Shown here piece by piece: positions 1 through 16,400 of a DNA stretch of 64,000 nt. The translations under genes and the position numbers were made by a program. The notes below the pieces were generated by a model, which worked only from the letters and a program-made list of their open reading frames with translations, made no database searches and was not told the DNA's origin. Origin of the DNA: Nansenia antarctica. Lineage: Eukaryota; Chordata; Actinopteri; Argentiniformes; Microstomatidae. Location: positions 27,725,098-27,789,097 of the forward strand of contig OZ022345.1 in assembly GCA_963989245.1 (NCBI GenBank), read 5' to 3'. Within the stretch, counting starts at the first letter, position 1, and the number at the start of each line of letters is the position of its first letter.

Positions 1-3000
1 ACTGTCTACTGTGATGTCACTCTCCTTCTGTCTACTGTGATGTCACTCTCCTTCTGTCTACTGTGATGTCACTCTCCTTCTGTCTACTATGATGTCACTA
101 CTACTGTGATGTCACTCTCCTACTGTCTACTGTGATGTCACTCTCCTTCTGTCTACTATGATGTCACTACTACTGTGATGTCACTCTCCTACTGTCTACT
201 GTGATGTCACTACTACTGTGTTGTCACTCTCCTACTGTCTACTGTGATGTCACTACTACTGTGATGTCACTCTCCTACTGTCTACTGTGATGTCACTCTC
301 CTTCTGTCTACTATCATGTCACTACTACTGTGATGTCACTCTCCTACTGTCTACTGTGATGTCACTCTCCTACTGTCTACTGTGATGTCACTACTACTGT
401 GTTGTCACTCTCCTACTGTCTACTGTGATGTCACTACTACTGTGATGTCACTCTCCTACTGTCTACTGTGATGTCACTACTACTATGATGTCACTCTCCT
501 TCTGTCTACTTTGATGTCACTCTCCTTCTGTCTACTGTGATGTCACTACTACTGTGATGTCACTCTCCTACTGTCTACTGTGATGTCACTCTCCTTCTGT
601 CTACTATGATGTCACTACTACTGTGATGTCACTCTCCTACTGTCTACTGTGATGTCACTCTCCTTCTGTCTGCTGCCACTGTGATGTCACTACGACTGTG
701 ATGTCATTACTACTGTGATGTCACTCTCCTTCTGTCTTCTGTGATGTCACTCTCCTTCTGTCTACTATGATGTCACTACTACTGTGATGTCACTCTCCTA
801 CTGTCTACTGTGATGTCATTACTACTGTGATGTCACTCTCCTACTGTCTACTGTGATGTCATTACTACTGTGATGTCACTCTCCTATTGTCTACTGTGAT
901 GTCACTCTCCTACTGTGATGTCACTACTACTGTGATGTCACTCTCCTACTGTCTACTGTGATGTCACTCTCCTTCTGTCTACTGTGATGTCACTCTCCTT
1001 CTGTCTACTGTGATGTCACTCTCCTTCTGTCTACTATGATGTCACTACTACTGTGATGTCACTCTCCTACTGTCTACTGTGATGTCACTCTCCTTCTGTC
1101 TACTATGATGTCACTACTACTGTGATGTCACTCTCCTACTGTCTACTGTGATGTCACTACTACTATGATGTCACTCTCCTACTGTCTACTGTGATGTCAC
1201 TACTACTGTGATGTCACTCTCCTACTGTCTACTGTGATGTCACTCTCCTTCTGTCTGCTGCCACTGTGATGTCACTACTACTGTGATGTCATTACTACTG
1301 TGATGTCACTCTCCTTCTGTCTACTGTGATGTCACTCTCCTTCTGTCTACTATGATGTCACTACTACTGTGATGTCACTCTCCTACTGTCTACTGTGATG
1401 TCACTACTACTGTGATGTCACTCTCCTACTGTCTACTGTGATGTCACTCTCCTTCTGTCTGCTGCCACTGTGATGTCACTACTACTGTGATGTCATTACT
1501 ACTGTGATGTCACTCTCCTTCTGTCTACTGTGATATCACTCTCCTTCTGTCCACTATGATGTCACTACTACTGTGATGTCACTCTCCTACTGTCTACTGT
1601 GATGTCACTACTACTGTGATGTCACTCTCCTACTGTCTACTGTGATGTCACTCTCCTTCTGTCTACTGTGATGTCACTCTCCTTCTTTCTACTGTGATGT
1701 CACTCTCCTTCTGTCTACTATGATGTCACAACTACTGTGATGTCACTCTCCTACTGTCTACTGTGATGTCACTCTCCTTCTGTCTACTATCATGTCACTA
1801 CTACTGTGATGTCACTCTCCTACTGTCTACTGTGATGTCACTCTCCTTCTGTCTACTATGATGTCACTACTACTGTGATGTCACTCTCCTACTGTCTACT
1901 GTGATGTCACTACTACTGTGATGTCACTCTCCTACTGTCTACTGTGATGTCACTACTACTATGATGTCACTCTCCTTCTGTCTACTTTGATGTCACTCTC
2001 CTTCTGTCTACTGTGATGTCACTACTACTGTGATGTAACTCTCCTACTGTCTACTGTGATGTCACTCTCCTTCTGTCTACTATGATGTCACTACTACTGT
2101 GATGTCACTCTCCTACTGTCTACTGTGATGTCACTCTCCTTCTGTCTGCTGCCACTGTGATGTCACTACTACTGTGATGTCATTACTACTGTGATGTCAC
2201 TCTCCTTCTGTCTACTGTGATGTCACTCTCCTTCTGTCTATTATGATGTCACTACTACTGTGATGTCACTCTCCTACTGTCTACTGTGATGTCACTACTA
2301 CTGTGATGTCACTCTCATACTGTCTACTGTGATGTCACTCTCCTTCTGTCTACTGTGAAGTCATTACTACTGTGATATCACTCTCCTACTGTCTACTGTG
2401 ATGTCATTACTACTGTGATGTCATTCTCCTACTGTCTACTGTGATGTCACTCTCCTACTGTGATGTCACTACTACTGTGATGTCACTCTCCTACTGTCTA
2501 CTGTGATGTCACTACTACTGTGATGTCACTCTCCTACTGTCTACTGTGATGTCACTCTCCTTCTGTCTACTGTGATGTCACTCTCCTTCTTTCTACTGTG
2601 ATGTCACTCTCCTTCTGTCTACTATGATGTCACAACTACTGTGATGTCACTCTCCTACTGTCTACTGTGATGTCACTCTCCTTCTGTCTACTATCATGTC
2701 ACTACTACTGTGATGTCACTCTCCTACTGTCTACTGTGATGTCACTCTCCTTCTGTCTACTATGATGTCACTACTACTGTGATGTCACTCTCCTACTGTC
2801 TACTGTGATGTCACTACTACTGTGATGTCACTCTCCTACTGTCTACTGTGATGTCACTACTACTATGATGTCACTCTCCTTCTGTCTACTTTGATGTCAC
2901 TCTCCTTCTGTCTACTGTGATGTCACTACTACTGTGATGTCACTCTCCTACTGTCTACTGTGATGTCACTCTCCTTCTGTCTACTATGATGTCACTACTA

Positions 3001-3549
3001 CTGTGATGTCACTCTCCTACTGTCTACTGTGATGTCACTCTCCTTCTGTCTGCTGCCACTGTGATGTCACTACTACTGTGATGTCATTACTACTGTGATG
3101 TCACTCTCCTTCTGTCTACTGTGATGTCACTCTCCTTCTGTCTACTATGATGTCACTACTACTGTGATGTCACTCTCCTACTGTCTACTGTGATGTCACT
3201 ACTACTGTGATGTCACTCTCCTACTGTCTACTGTGATGTCACTCTCCTTCTGTCTACTGTGATGTCACTCTCCTTCTGTCTACTGTGATGTCACTCTCCT
3301 TCTGTCTACTATGATGTCACTACTACTGTGATGTCACTCTCCTACTGTCTACTGTGATGTCACTACTACTGTGATGTCACTCTCCTACTGTCTACTGTGA
3401 TGTCACTCTCCTTCTGTCTACTATGATGTCACTACTACTGTGATGTCACTCTCCTACTGTCTACTGTGATGTCACTCTCCTTCTGTCTACTTTGATGTCA
3501 CTACTACTGTGATGTCACTCTCCTACTGTCTACTGTGATGTCACTCTCC

Positions 3550-6500
3550 TTTTGTCTACTATGATGTCACTACTACTGTGATGTCACTCTCCTACTGTCT
3601 ACTGTGATGTCACTACTACTGTGATGTCACTCTCCTACTGTCTACTGTGATGTCACTCTCCTTCTGTCTACTGTGATGTCACTCTCCTTCTGTCTACTGT
3701 GATGTCACTCTCCTTCTGTCTACTATGATGTCACTACTACTGTGATGTCACTCTCCTACTGTCTACTGTGATGTCACTACTACTGTGATGTCACTCTCCT
3801 ACTGTCTACTGTGATGTCACTCTCCTTCTGTCTACTATGATGTCACTACTACTGTGATGTCACTCTCCTACTGTCTACTGTGATGTCACTCTCCTTCTGT
3901 CTGCTGACACTGTGATGTCACTACTACTGTGATGTCATTACTACTGTGATGTCACTCTCCTTCTGTCTTCTGTGATGTCACTCTCCTTCTGTCTACTGTG
4001 ATGTCACTCTTCTTCTGTCTACTGTGATGTCACTCTCCTTCTGTCTACTATGATGTCACTACTACTGTGATGTCACTCTCCTACTGTCTACTGTGATGTC
4101 ACTCTCCTTCTGTCTGCTGCCACTGTGATGTCACTACTACTGTGATGTCATTACTACTGTGATGTCACTCTCCTTCTGTCTACTGTGATGTCACTCTCCT
4201 TCTGTCCACTATGATGTCACTACTACTGTGATGTCACTCTCCTACTGTCTACTGTGATGTCACTACTACTGTGATGTCACTCTCCTACTGTCTACTGTGA
4301 TGTCACTCTCCTTCTGTCTACTGTGATGTCACTCTCCTTCTTTCTACTGTGATGTCTCTCTCCTTCTGTCTACTATGATGTCACAACTACTGTGATGTCA
4401 CTCTCCTACTGTCTACTGTGATGTCACTCTCCTTCTGTCTACTATCATGTCACTACTACTGTGATGTCACTCTCCTACTGTCTACTGTGATGTCACTCTC
4501 CTTCTGTCTACTATGATGTCACTACTACTGTGATGTCACTCTCCTACTGTCTACTGTGATGTCACTACTACTGTGATGTCACTCTCCTACTGTCTACTGT
4601 GATGTCACTACTACTATGATGTCACTCTCCTTCTGTCTACTTTGATGTCACTCTCCTTCTGTCTACTGTGATGTCACTACTACTGTGATGTCACTCTCCT
4701 ACTGTCTACTGTGATGTCACTCTCCTTCTGTCTACTATGATGTCACTACTACTGTGATGTCACTCTCCTACTGTCTACTGTGATGTCACTCTCCTTCTGT
4801 CTGCTGCCACTGTGATGTCACTACTACTGTGATGTCATTACTACTGTGATGTCACTCTCCTTCTGTCTACTGTGATGTCACTCTCCTTCTGTCTACTATG
4901 ATGTCACTACTACTGTGATGTCACTCTCCTACTGTCTACTGTGATGTCACTACTACTGTGATGTCACTCTCCTACTGTCTACTGTGATGTCACTCTCCTT
5001 CTGTCTACTGTGATGTCACTCTCCTTCTGTCTACTGTGATGTCACTCTCCTTCTGTCTACTATGATGTCACTACTACTGTGATGTCACTCTCCTACTGTC
5101 TACTGTGATGTCACTACTACTGTGATGTCACTCTCCTACTGTCTACTGTGATGTCACTCTCCTTCTGTCTACTATGATGTCACTACTACTGTGATGTCAC
5201 TCTCCTACTGTCTACTGTGATGTCACTCTCCTTCTGTCTGCTGACACTGTGATGTCACTACTACTGTGATGTCATTACTACTGTGATGTCACTCTCCTTC
5301 TGTCTACTGTGATGTCATTCTCCTTCTGTCTGCTGCTACTGTGATGTCACTCTCCTTCTGTCAACTGTGATGTCACTACTACTGTGATGTCACTCTCCTA
5401 CTGTCTACTGTGATGTCACTCTCCTTCTGTCTGCTGCCACTGTGATGTCACTACTACTGTGATGTCATTACTACTGTGATGTCACTCTCCTTCTGTCTAC
5501 TGTGATGTCATTACTACTGTGATGTCACTCTCCTACTGTCTACTGTGATGTCATTACTACTGTGATGTTACTCTCCTTCTGTCTACTGTGATGTCACTCT
5601 CCTTCTGTCTACTGTGATGTCACTCTCCTTCTGTCTACTATGATGTCACTACTACTGTGATGTCACTCTCCTACTGTCTACTGTGATGTCACTCTCCTTC
5701 TGTCTACTATGATGTCACTACTACTGTGATGTCACTCTCCTACTGTCTACTGTGATGTCACTCTCCTTCTGTCTGCTGCCACTGTGATGTCACTACTACT
5801 TTGATGTCATTACTACTGTGATGTCACTCTCCTTCTGTCTACTGTGATGTCATTCTCCTTCTGTCTGCTGTGATGTCACTCTCCTTCTGTCTACTGTGAT
5901 GTCACTCTCCTTCTGTCTACTATGATGTCACTACTTCTGTGATGTCACTCTCCTACTGTCTACTGTGATGTCACTCTCCTTCTGTCTACTATGATGTCAC
6001 TACTACTGTGATGTCACTCTCCTACTGTCTACTGTGATGTCATTACTACTGTGATGTCACTCTCCTACTGTCTACTGTGATGTCATTACTACTGTGATGT
6101 CACTCTCCTACTGTCTACTGTGATGTCACTCTCCTACTGTGATGTCACTACTACTGTGATGTCACTCTCCTACTGTCTACTGTGATGTCACTCTCCTTGT
6201 GTCTACTGTGATGTCACTCTCCTTCTGTCTACTATGATGTCACTACTACTGTGATGTCACTCTCCTACTGTCTACTGTGATGTCACTCTCCTTCTGTCTA
6301 CTATGATGTCACTACTACTGTGATGTCACTCTCCTACTGTCTACTGTGATGTCACTACTACTGTGATGTCACTCTCCTACTGTCTACTGTGATGTCACTA
6401 CTACTATGATGTCACTCTCCTTCTGTCTACTTTGATGTCACTCTCCTTCTGTCTACTGTGATGTCACTACTACTGTGATGTCACTCTCCTACTGTCTACT

Positions 6501-9500
6501 GTGATGTCACTCTCCTTCTGTCTACTATGATGTCACTACTACTGTGATGTCACTCTCCTTCTGTCTACTGTGATGTCACTCTCCTTCTGTCTGCTGCCAC
6601 TGTGATGTCACTACTACTGTGATGTCATTACTACTGTGATGTCACTCTCCTTCTGTCTACTGTGATGTCACTCTCCTTCTGTCTACTATGATGTCACTAC
6701 TACTGTGATGTCACTCTCCTACTGTCTACTGTGATGTCACTACTACTGTGATGTCACTCTCCTACTGTCTACTGTGATGTCACTCTCCTTCTGTCTGCTG
6801 CCACTGTGATGTCACTACTACTGTGATGTCATTACTACTGTGATGTCACTCTCCTTCTGTCTACTGTGATATCACTCTCCTTCTGTCCACTATGATGTCA
6901 CTACTACTGTGATGTCACTCTCCTACTGTCTACTGTGATGTCACTACTACTGTGATGTCACTCTCCTACTGTCTACTGTGATGTCACTCTCCTTCTGTCT
7001 ACTGTGATGTCACTCTCCTTCTTTCTACTGTGATGTCACTCTCCTTCTGTCTACTATGATGTCACAACTACTGTGATGTCACTCTCCTACTGTCTACTGT
7101 GATGTCACTCTCCTTCTGTCTACTATCATGTCACTACTACTGTGATGTCACTCTCCTACTGTCTACTGTGATGTCACTCTCCTTCTGTCTACTATGATGT
7201 CACTACTACTGTGATGTCACTCTCCTACTGTCTACTGTGATGTCACTACTACTGTGATGTCACTCTCCTACTGTCTACTGTGATGTCACTACTACTATGA
7301 TGTCACTCTCCTTCTGTCTACTTTGATGTCACTCTCCTTCTGTCTACTGTGATGTCACTACTACTGTGATGTCACTCTCCTACTGTCTACTGTGATGTCA
7401 CTCTCCTTCTGTCTACTATGATGTCACTACTACTGTGATGTCACTCTCCTACTGTCTACTGTGATGTCACTCTCCTTCTGTCTACTTTGATGTCACTACT
7501 ACTGTGATGTCACTCTCCTACTGTCTACTGTGATGTCACTCTCCTTTTGTCTACTATGATGTCACTACTACTGTGATGTCACTCTCCTACTGTCTACTGT
7601 GATGTCACTACTACTGTGATGTCACTCTCCTACTGTCTACTGTGATGTCACTCTCCTTCTGTCTACTGTGATGTCACTCTCCTTCTGTCTACTGTGATGT
7701 CACTCTCCTTCTGTCTACTATGATGTCACTACTACTGTGATGTCACTCTCCTACTGTCTACTGTGATGTCACTACTACTGTGATGTCACTCTCCTACTGT
7801 CTACTGTGATGTCACTCTCCTTCTGTCTACTATGATGTCACTACTACTGTGATGTCACTCTCCTACTGTCTACTGTGATGTCACTCTCCTTCTGTCTGCT
7901 GACACTGTGATGTCACTACTACTGTGATGTCATTACTACTGTGATGTCACTCTCCTTCTGTCTTCTGTGATGTCACTCTCCTTCTGTCTACTGTGATGTC
8001 ACTCTTCTTCTGTCTACTGTGATGTCACTCTCCTTCTGTCTACTATGATGTCACTACTACTGTGATGTCACTCTCCTACTGTCTACTGTGATGTCACTCT
8101 CCTTCTGTCTGCTGCCACTGTGATGTCACTACTACTGTGATGTCATTACTACTGTGATGTCACTCTCCTTCTGTCTACTGTGATGTCACTCTCCTTCTGT
8201 CCACTATGATGTCACTACTACTGTGATGTCACTCTCCTACTGTCTACTGTGATGTCACTACTACTGTGATGTCACTCTCCTACTGTCTACTGTGATGTCA
8301 CTCTCCTTCTGTCTACTGTGATGTCACTCTCCTTCTTTCTACTGTGATGTCACTCTCCTTCTGTCTACTATGATGTCACAACTACTGTGATGTCACTCTC
8401 CTACTGTCTACTGTGATGTCACTCTCCTTCTGTCTACTATCATGTCACTACTACTGTGATGTCACTCTCCTACTGTCTACTGTGATGTCACTCTCCTTCT
8501 GTCTACTATGATGTCACTACTACTGTGATGTCACTCTCCTACTGTCTACTGTGATGTCACTACTACTGTGATGTCACTCTCCTACTGTCTACTGTGATGT
8601 CACTACTACTATGATGTCACTCTCCTTCTGTCTACTTTGATGTCACTCTCCTTCTGTCTACTGTGATGTCACTACTACTGTGATGTCACTCTCCTACTGT
8701 CTACTGTGATGTCACTCTCCTTCTGTCTACTATGATGTCACTACTACTGTGATGTCACTCTCCTACTGTCTACTGTGATGTCACTCTCCTTCTGTCTGCT
8801 GCCACTGTGATGTCACTACTACTGTGATGTCATTACTACTGTGATGTCACTCTCCTTCTGTCTACTGTGATGTCACTCTCCTTCTGTCTACTATGATGTC
8901 ACTACTACTGTGATGTCACTCTCCTACTGTCTACTGTGATGTCACTACTACTGTGATGTCACTCTCCTACTGTCTACTGTGATGTCACTCTCCTTCTGTC
9001 TACTGTGATGTCACTCTCCTTCTGTCTACTGTGATGTCACTCTCCTTCTGTCTACTATGATGTCACTACTACTGTGATGTCACTCTCCTACTGTCTACTG
9101 TGATGTCACTACTACTGTGATGTCACTCTCCTACTGTCTACTGTGATGTCACTCTCCTTCTGTCTACTATGATGTCACTACTACTGTGATGTCACTCTCC
9201 TACTGTCTACTGTGATGTCACTCTCCTTCTGTCTGCTGACACTGTGATGTCACTACTACTGTGATGTCATTACTACTGTGATGTCACTCTCCTTCTGTCT
9301 ACTGTGATGTCATTCTCCTTCTGTCTGCTGCTACTGTGATGTCACTCTCCTTCTGTCAACTGTGATGTCACTACTACTGTGATGTCACTCTCCTACTGTC
9401 TACTGTGATGTCACTCTCCTTCTGTCTGCTGCCACTGTGATGTCACTACTACTGTGATGTCATTACTACTGTGATGTCACTCTCCTTCTGTCTACTGTGA

Positions 9501-11017
9501 TGTCATTACTACTGTGATGTCACTCTCCTACTGTCTACTGTGATGTCATTACTACTGTGATGTTACTCTCCTTCTGTCTACTGTGATGTCACTCTCCTTC
9601 TGTCTACTGTGATGTCACTCTCCTTCTGTCTACTATGATGTCACTACTACTGTGATGTCACTCTCCTACTGTCTACTGTGATGTCACTCTCCTTCTGTCT
9701 ACTATGATGTCACTACTACTGTGATGTCACTCTCCTACTGTCTACTGTGATGTCACTCTCCTTCTGTCTGCTGCCACTGTGATGTCACTACTACTTTGAT
9801 GTCATTACTACTGTGATGTCACTCTCCTTCTGTCTACTGTGATGTCATTCTCCTTCTGTCTGCTGTGATGTCACTCTCCTTCTGTCTACTGTGATGTCAC
9901 TCTCCTTCTGTCTACTATGATGTCACTACTTCTGTGATGTCACTCTCCTACTGTCTACTGTGATGTCACTCTCCTTCTGTCTACTATGATGTCACTACTA
10001 CTGTGATGTCACTCTCCTACTGTCTACTGTGATGTCATTACTACTGTGATGTCACTCTCCTACTGTCTACTGTGATGTCATTACTACTGTGATGTCACTC
10101 TCCTACTGTCTACTGTGATGTCACTCTCCTACTGTGATGTCACTACTACTGTGATGTCACTCTCCTACTGTCTACTGTGATGTCACTCTCCTTGTGTCTA
10201 CTGTGATGTCACTCTCCTTCTGTCTACTATGATGTCACTACTACTGTGATGTCACTCTCCTACTGTCTACTGTGATGTCACTCTCCTTCTGTCTACTATG
10301 ATGTCACTACTACTGTGATGTCACTCTCCTACTGTCTACTGTGATGTCACTACTACTGTGATGTCACTCTCCTACTGTCTACTGTGATGTCACTACTACT
10401 ATGATGTCACTCTCCTTCTGTCTACTTTGATGTCACTCTCCTTCTGTCTACTGTGATGTCACTACTACTGTGATGTCACTCTCCTACTGTCTACTGTGAT
10501 GTCACTCTCCTTCTGTCTACTATGATGTCACTACTACTGTGATGTCACTCTCCTTCTGTCTACTGTGATGTCACTCTCCTTCTGTCTGCTGCCACTGTGA
10601 TGTCACTACTACTGTGATGTCATTACTACTGTGATGTCACTCTCCTTCTGTCTACTGTGATGTCACTCTCCTTCTGTCTACTATGATGTCACTACTACTG
10701 TGATGTCACTCTCCTACTGTCTACTGTGATGTCACTACTACTGTGATGTCACTCTCCTACTGTCTACTGTGATGTCACTCTCCTTCTGTCTGCTGCCACT
10801 GTGATGTCACTACTACTGTGATGTCATTACTACTGTGATGTCACTCTCCTTCTGTCTACTGTGATATCACTCTCCTTCTGTCCACTATGATGTCACTACT
10901 ACTGTGATGTCACTCTCCTACTGTCTACTGTGATGTCACTACTACTGTGATGTCACTCTCCTACTGTCTACTGTGATGTCACTCTCCTTCTGTCTACTGT
11001 GATGTCACTCTCCTTCT
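3550..11017. repeat. 3,995-bp higher-order tandem duplication
   Basis: Rare variants recur at an exact 3,995-bp offset: TCCTTTTGTC at about 3550 and 7545, CTGCTGACAC at 3901 and 7896, CTTTCTACTG at 4341/8336 and 7022/11017, TCAACTGTG at 5361 and 9356, CTACTTTGATGTCATT at 5800 and 9795, and CTTGTGTC at 6197 and 10192. This is a tandem pair of blocks of about 4 kb, each made of minisatellite units. CTTTCTACTG also sits at 1686 and 2590, and its 4341-to-7022 spacing of 2,681 bp repeats between 8336 and 11017, as expected inside duplicated blocks. Confidence 0.9.
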
Positions 11018-13490
11018 TTCTACTGTGATGTCACTCTCCTTCTGTCTACTATGATGTCACAACTACTGTGATGTCACTCTCCTACTGTCTACTGTGATGT
11101 CACTCTCCTTCTGTCTACTATCATGTCACTACTACTGTGATGTCACTCTCCTACTGTCTACTGTGATGTCACTCTCCTTCTGTCTACTATGATGTCACTA
11201 CTACTGTGATGTCACTCTCCTACTGTCTACTGTGATGTCACTACTACTGTGATGTCACTCTCCTACTGTCTACTGTGATGTCACTACTACTATGATGTCA
11301 CTCTCCTTCTGTCTACTTTGATGTCACTCTCCTTCTGTCTACTGTGATGTCACTACTACTGTGATGTCACTCTCCTACTGTCTACTGTGATGTCACTCTC
11401 CTTCTGTCTACTATGATGTCATTACTACTGTGATGTCACTCTCCTTCTGTCTACTGTGATGTCACTCTCCTTCTGTCTATTATGATGTCACTACTACTGT
11501 GATGTCACTCTCCTACTGTCTACTGTGATGTCACTCTCCTTCTGTCTACTGTGAAGTCATTACTACTGTGATATCACTCTCCTACTGTCTACTGTGATGT
11601 CATTACTACTGTGATGTCATTCTCCTACTGTCTACTGTGATGTCAGTCTCCTACTGTGATGTCACTACTACTGTGATGTCACTCTCCTACTGTCTACTGT
11701 GATGTCACTCTCCTTCTGTCTACTGTGATGTCACTCTCCTTCTGTCTACTGTGATGTCACTCTCCTTCAGTCTACTATGATGTCACAACTACTGTGATGT
11801 CACTCTCCTACTGTCTACTGTGATGTCACTCTCCTTCTGTCTACTGTGATGTCACTCTCCTTCTGTCTACTGTGATGTCACTCTCCTTCAGTCTACTATG
11901 ATGTCACAACTACTGTGATGTCACTCTCCTACTGTCTACTGTGATGTCACTCTCCTTCTGTCTACTATCATGTCACTACTACTGTGATGTCACTCTCCTA
12001 CTGTCTACTGTGATGTCACTCTCCTTCTGTCTACTATGATGTCACTACTACTGTGATGTCACTCTCCTACTGTCTACTGTGATGTCACTACTACTGTGAT
12101 GTCACTCTCCTACTGTCTACCGTGATGTCACTACTACTATGATGTCACTCTCCTTCTGTCTACTTTGATGTCACTCTCCTTCTGTCTACTGTGATGTCAC
12201 TACTACTGTGATGTCACTCTCCTACTGTCTACTGTGATGTCACTCTCCTTCTGTCTACTATGATGTCACTACTACTGTGATGTCACTCTCCTACTGTCTA
12301 CTGTGATGTCTCTCTCCTTCTGTCTGCTGCCACTGTGATGTCACTACTACTGTGATGTCACTACTACTGTGATGTCATTACTACTGTGATGTCACTCTCC
12401 TTCTGTCTACTGTGATGTCACTCTCCTTCTGTCTACTATGATGTCACTACTACTGTGATGTCACTCTCCTACTGTCTACTGTGATGTCACTACTACTGTG
12501 ATGTCACTCTCCTACTGTCTACTGTGATGTCACTCTCCTTCTGTCTACTGTGATGTCACTCTCCTTCTGTCTACTGTGATGTCACTCTCCTTCTGTCTAC
12601 TATGATGTCACTACTACTGTGATGTCACTCTCCTACTGTCTACTGTGATGTCACTACTACTGTGATGTCACTCTCCTACTGTCTACTGTGATGTCACTCT
12701 CCTTCTGTCTACTGTGATGTCACTCTCCTTCTGTCTACTATGATGTCACTACTACTGTGATGTCACTCTCCTACTGTCTACTGTGATGTCACTACTACTG
12801 TGATGTCACTCTCCTACTGTCTACTGTGATGTCACTACTACTATGATGTCACTCTCCTTCTGTCTACTTTGATGTCACTCTCCTTCTGTCTACTGTGATG
12901 TCACTACTACTGTGATGTCACTCTCCTACTGTCTACTGTGATGTCACTCTCCTTCTGTCTACTATGATGTCACTACTACTGTGATGTCACTCTCCTACTG
13001 TCTACTGTGATGTCACTCTCCTTCTGTCTGCTGCCACTGTGATGTCACTACTACTGTGATGTCATTACTACTGTGATGTCACTCTCCTTCTGTCTACTGT
13101 GATGTCACTCTCCTTCTGTCTACTATGATGTCACTACTACTGTGATGTCACTCTCCTACTGTCTACTGTGATGTCACTACTACTGTGATGTCACTCTCCT
13201 ACTGTCTACTGTGATGTCACTCTCCTTCTGTCTACTGTGATGTCACTCTCCTTCTGTCTACTGTGATGTCACTCTCTTTCTGTCTACTATGATGTCACTA
13301 CTACTGTGATGTCACTCTCCTACTGTCTACTGTGATGTCACTACTACTGTGATGTCACTCTCCTACTGTCTACTGTGATGTCACTCTCCTTCTGTCTGCT
13401 GCCACTGTGATGTCACTACTACTGTGATGTCATTACTACTGTGATGTCACTCTCCTTCTGTCTACTGTGATGTCACTCTCCTTCTGTCTA

Positions 13491-16400
13491 CTACGATGTC
13501 ACTACTACTGTGATGTCACTCTTCTACTGTCTACTGTGATGTCACTACTACTGTGATGTCACTCTCCTACTGTCTACTGTGATGTCACTCTCCTTCTGTC
13601 TACTGTGAAGTCATTACTACTGTGATGTCACTCTCCTACTGTCTACTGTGATGTCATTACTACTGTGATGTCACTCTCCTACTGTCTACTGTGATGTCAC
13701 TCTCCTACTGTGATATCACTACTACTGTGATGTCACTCTCCTACTGTCTACTGTGATGTCACTCTCCTTCTGTCTACTGTGATGTCACTCTCCTTCTGTC
13801 TACTGTGATGTCACTCTCCTTCAGTCTACTATGATGTCACAACTACTGTGATGTCACTCTCCTACTGTCTACTGTGATGTCACTCTCCTTCTGTCTACTA
13901 TGATGTCACTACTACTGTGATGTCACTCTCCTACTGTCTACTGTGATGTCACTCTCCTTCTGTCTACTATCATGTCACTACTACTGTGATGTCACTCTCC
14001 TACTGTCTACTGTGATGTCACTCTCCTTCTGTCTACTATGATGTCACTACTACTGTGATGTCACTCTCCTACTGTCTACTGTGATGTCACTACTACTGTG
14101 ATGTCACTCTCCTACTGTCTACTGTGATGTCACTACTACTATGATGTCACTCTCCTTCTGTCTACTTTGATGTCACTCTCCTTCTGTCTACTGTGATGTC
14201 ACTACTACTGTGATGTCACTCTCCTACTGTCTACTGTGATGTCACTCTCCTTCTGTCTACTATGATGTCACTACTACTGTGATGTCACTCTCCTACTGTC
14301 TACTGTGATGTCACTCTCCTTCTGTCTGCTGCCACTGTGATGTCACTACTACTGTGATGTCATTACTACTGTGATGTCACTCTCCTTCTGTCTACTGTGA
14401 TGTCACTCTCCTTCTGTCTACTATGATGTCACTACTACTGTGATGTCACTCTCCTACTGTCTACTGTGATGTCACTCTCCTTCTGTCTACTGTGATGTCA
14501 CTCTCCTTCTGTCTACTGTGATGTCACTCTCCTTCTGTCTACTATGATGTCACTACTACTGTGATGTCACTCTCCTACTGTCTACTGTGATGTCACTACT
14601 ACTGTGATGTCACTCTCCTACTGTCTACTGTGATGTCACTCTCCTTCTGTCTACTATGATGTCACTACTACTGTGATGTCACTCTCCTACTGTCTACTGT
14701 GATGTCACTACTACTGTGATGTCACTCTCCTACTGTCTACTGTGATGTCACTACTACTATGATGTCACTCTCCTTCTGTCTACTGTGATGTCACTCTCCT
14801 TCTGTCTACTGTGATGTCACTACTACTGTGATGTCACTCTCCTTCTGTCTACTGTGATGTCACTCTCCTTCTGTCTACTATGATGTCACTACTACTGTGA
14901 TGTCACTCTCCTACTGTCTACTGTGATGTCACTCTCCTTCTGTCTGCTGACACTGTGATGTCACTACTACTGTGATGTCATTACTACTGTGATGTCACTC
15001 TCCTTCTGTCTACTGTGATGTCATTCTCCTTCTGTCTGCTGCTACTGTGATGTCACTCTCCTTCTGTCTACTGTGATGTCACTACTACTGTGATGTCACT
15101 CTCCTACTGTCTACTGTGATGTCACTCTCCTTCTGTCTGCCGCCACTGTGATGTCACTACTACTGTGATGTCATTACTACTGTGATGTCACTCTCCTTCT
15201 GTCTACTGTGATGTCATTACTACTGTGATGTCACTCTCCTACTGTCTACTGTGATGTCATTACTACTGTGATGTCACTCTCCTTCTGTCTACTGTGATGT
15301 CACTCTCCTTCTGTCTACTGTGATGTCACTCTCCTTCTGTCTACTATGATGTCACTACTACTGTGATGTCACTCTCCTACTGTCTACTGTGATGTCACTC
15401 TCCTTCTGTCTACTATGATGTCACTACTACTGTGATGTCACTCTCCTACTGTCTACTGTGATGTCACTCTCCTTCTGTCTGCTGCCACTGTGATGTCACT
15501 ACTACTGTGATGTCATTACTACTGTGATGTCACTCTCCTTCTGTCTACTGTGATGTCACTCTCCTTCTGTCTACTATGATGTCACTACTACTGTGATGTC
15601 ACTCTCCTACTGTCTACTGTGATGTCACTACTACTGTGATGTCACTCTCCTACTGTCTACTGTGATGTCACTCTCCTTCTGTCTACTTTGATGTCACTCT
15701 CCTTCTGTCTACTGTGATGTCACTCTCTTTCTGTCTACTATGATGTCACTACTACTGTGATGTCACTCTCCTACTGTCTACTGTGATGTCACTACTACTG
15801 TGATGTCACTCTCCTACTGTCTACTGTGATGTCACTCTCCTTCTGTCTGCTGCCACTGTGATGTCACTACTACTGTGATGTCATTACTACTGTGATGTCA
15901 CTCTCCTTCTGTCTACTGTGATGTCACTCTCCTTCTGTCTACTACGATGTCACTACTACTGTGATGTCACTCTTCTACTGTCTACTGTGATGTCACTACT
16001 ACTGTGATGTCACTCTCCTACTGTCTACTGTGATGTCACTCTCCTTCTGTCTACTGTGAAGTCATTACTACTGTGATGTCACTCTCCTACTGTCTACTGT
16101 GATGTCATTACTACTGTGATGTCACTCTCCTACTGTCTACTGTGATGTCACTCTCCTACTGTGATATCACTACTACTGTGATGTCACTCTCCTACTGTCT
16201 ACTGTGATGTCACTCTCCTTCTGTCTACTGTGATGTCACTCTCCTTCTGTCTACTGTGATGTCACTCTCCTTCAGTCTACTATGATGTCACAACTACTGT
16301 GATGTCACTCTCCTACTGTCTACTGTGATGTCACTCTCCTTCTGTCTACTATGATGTCACTACTACTGTGATGTCACTCTCCTACTGTCTACTGTGATGT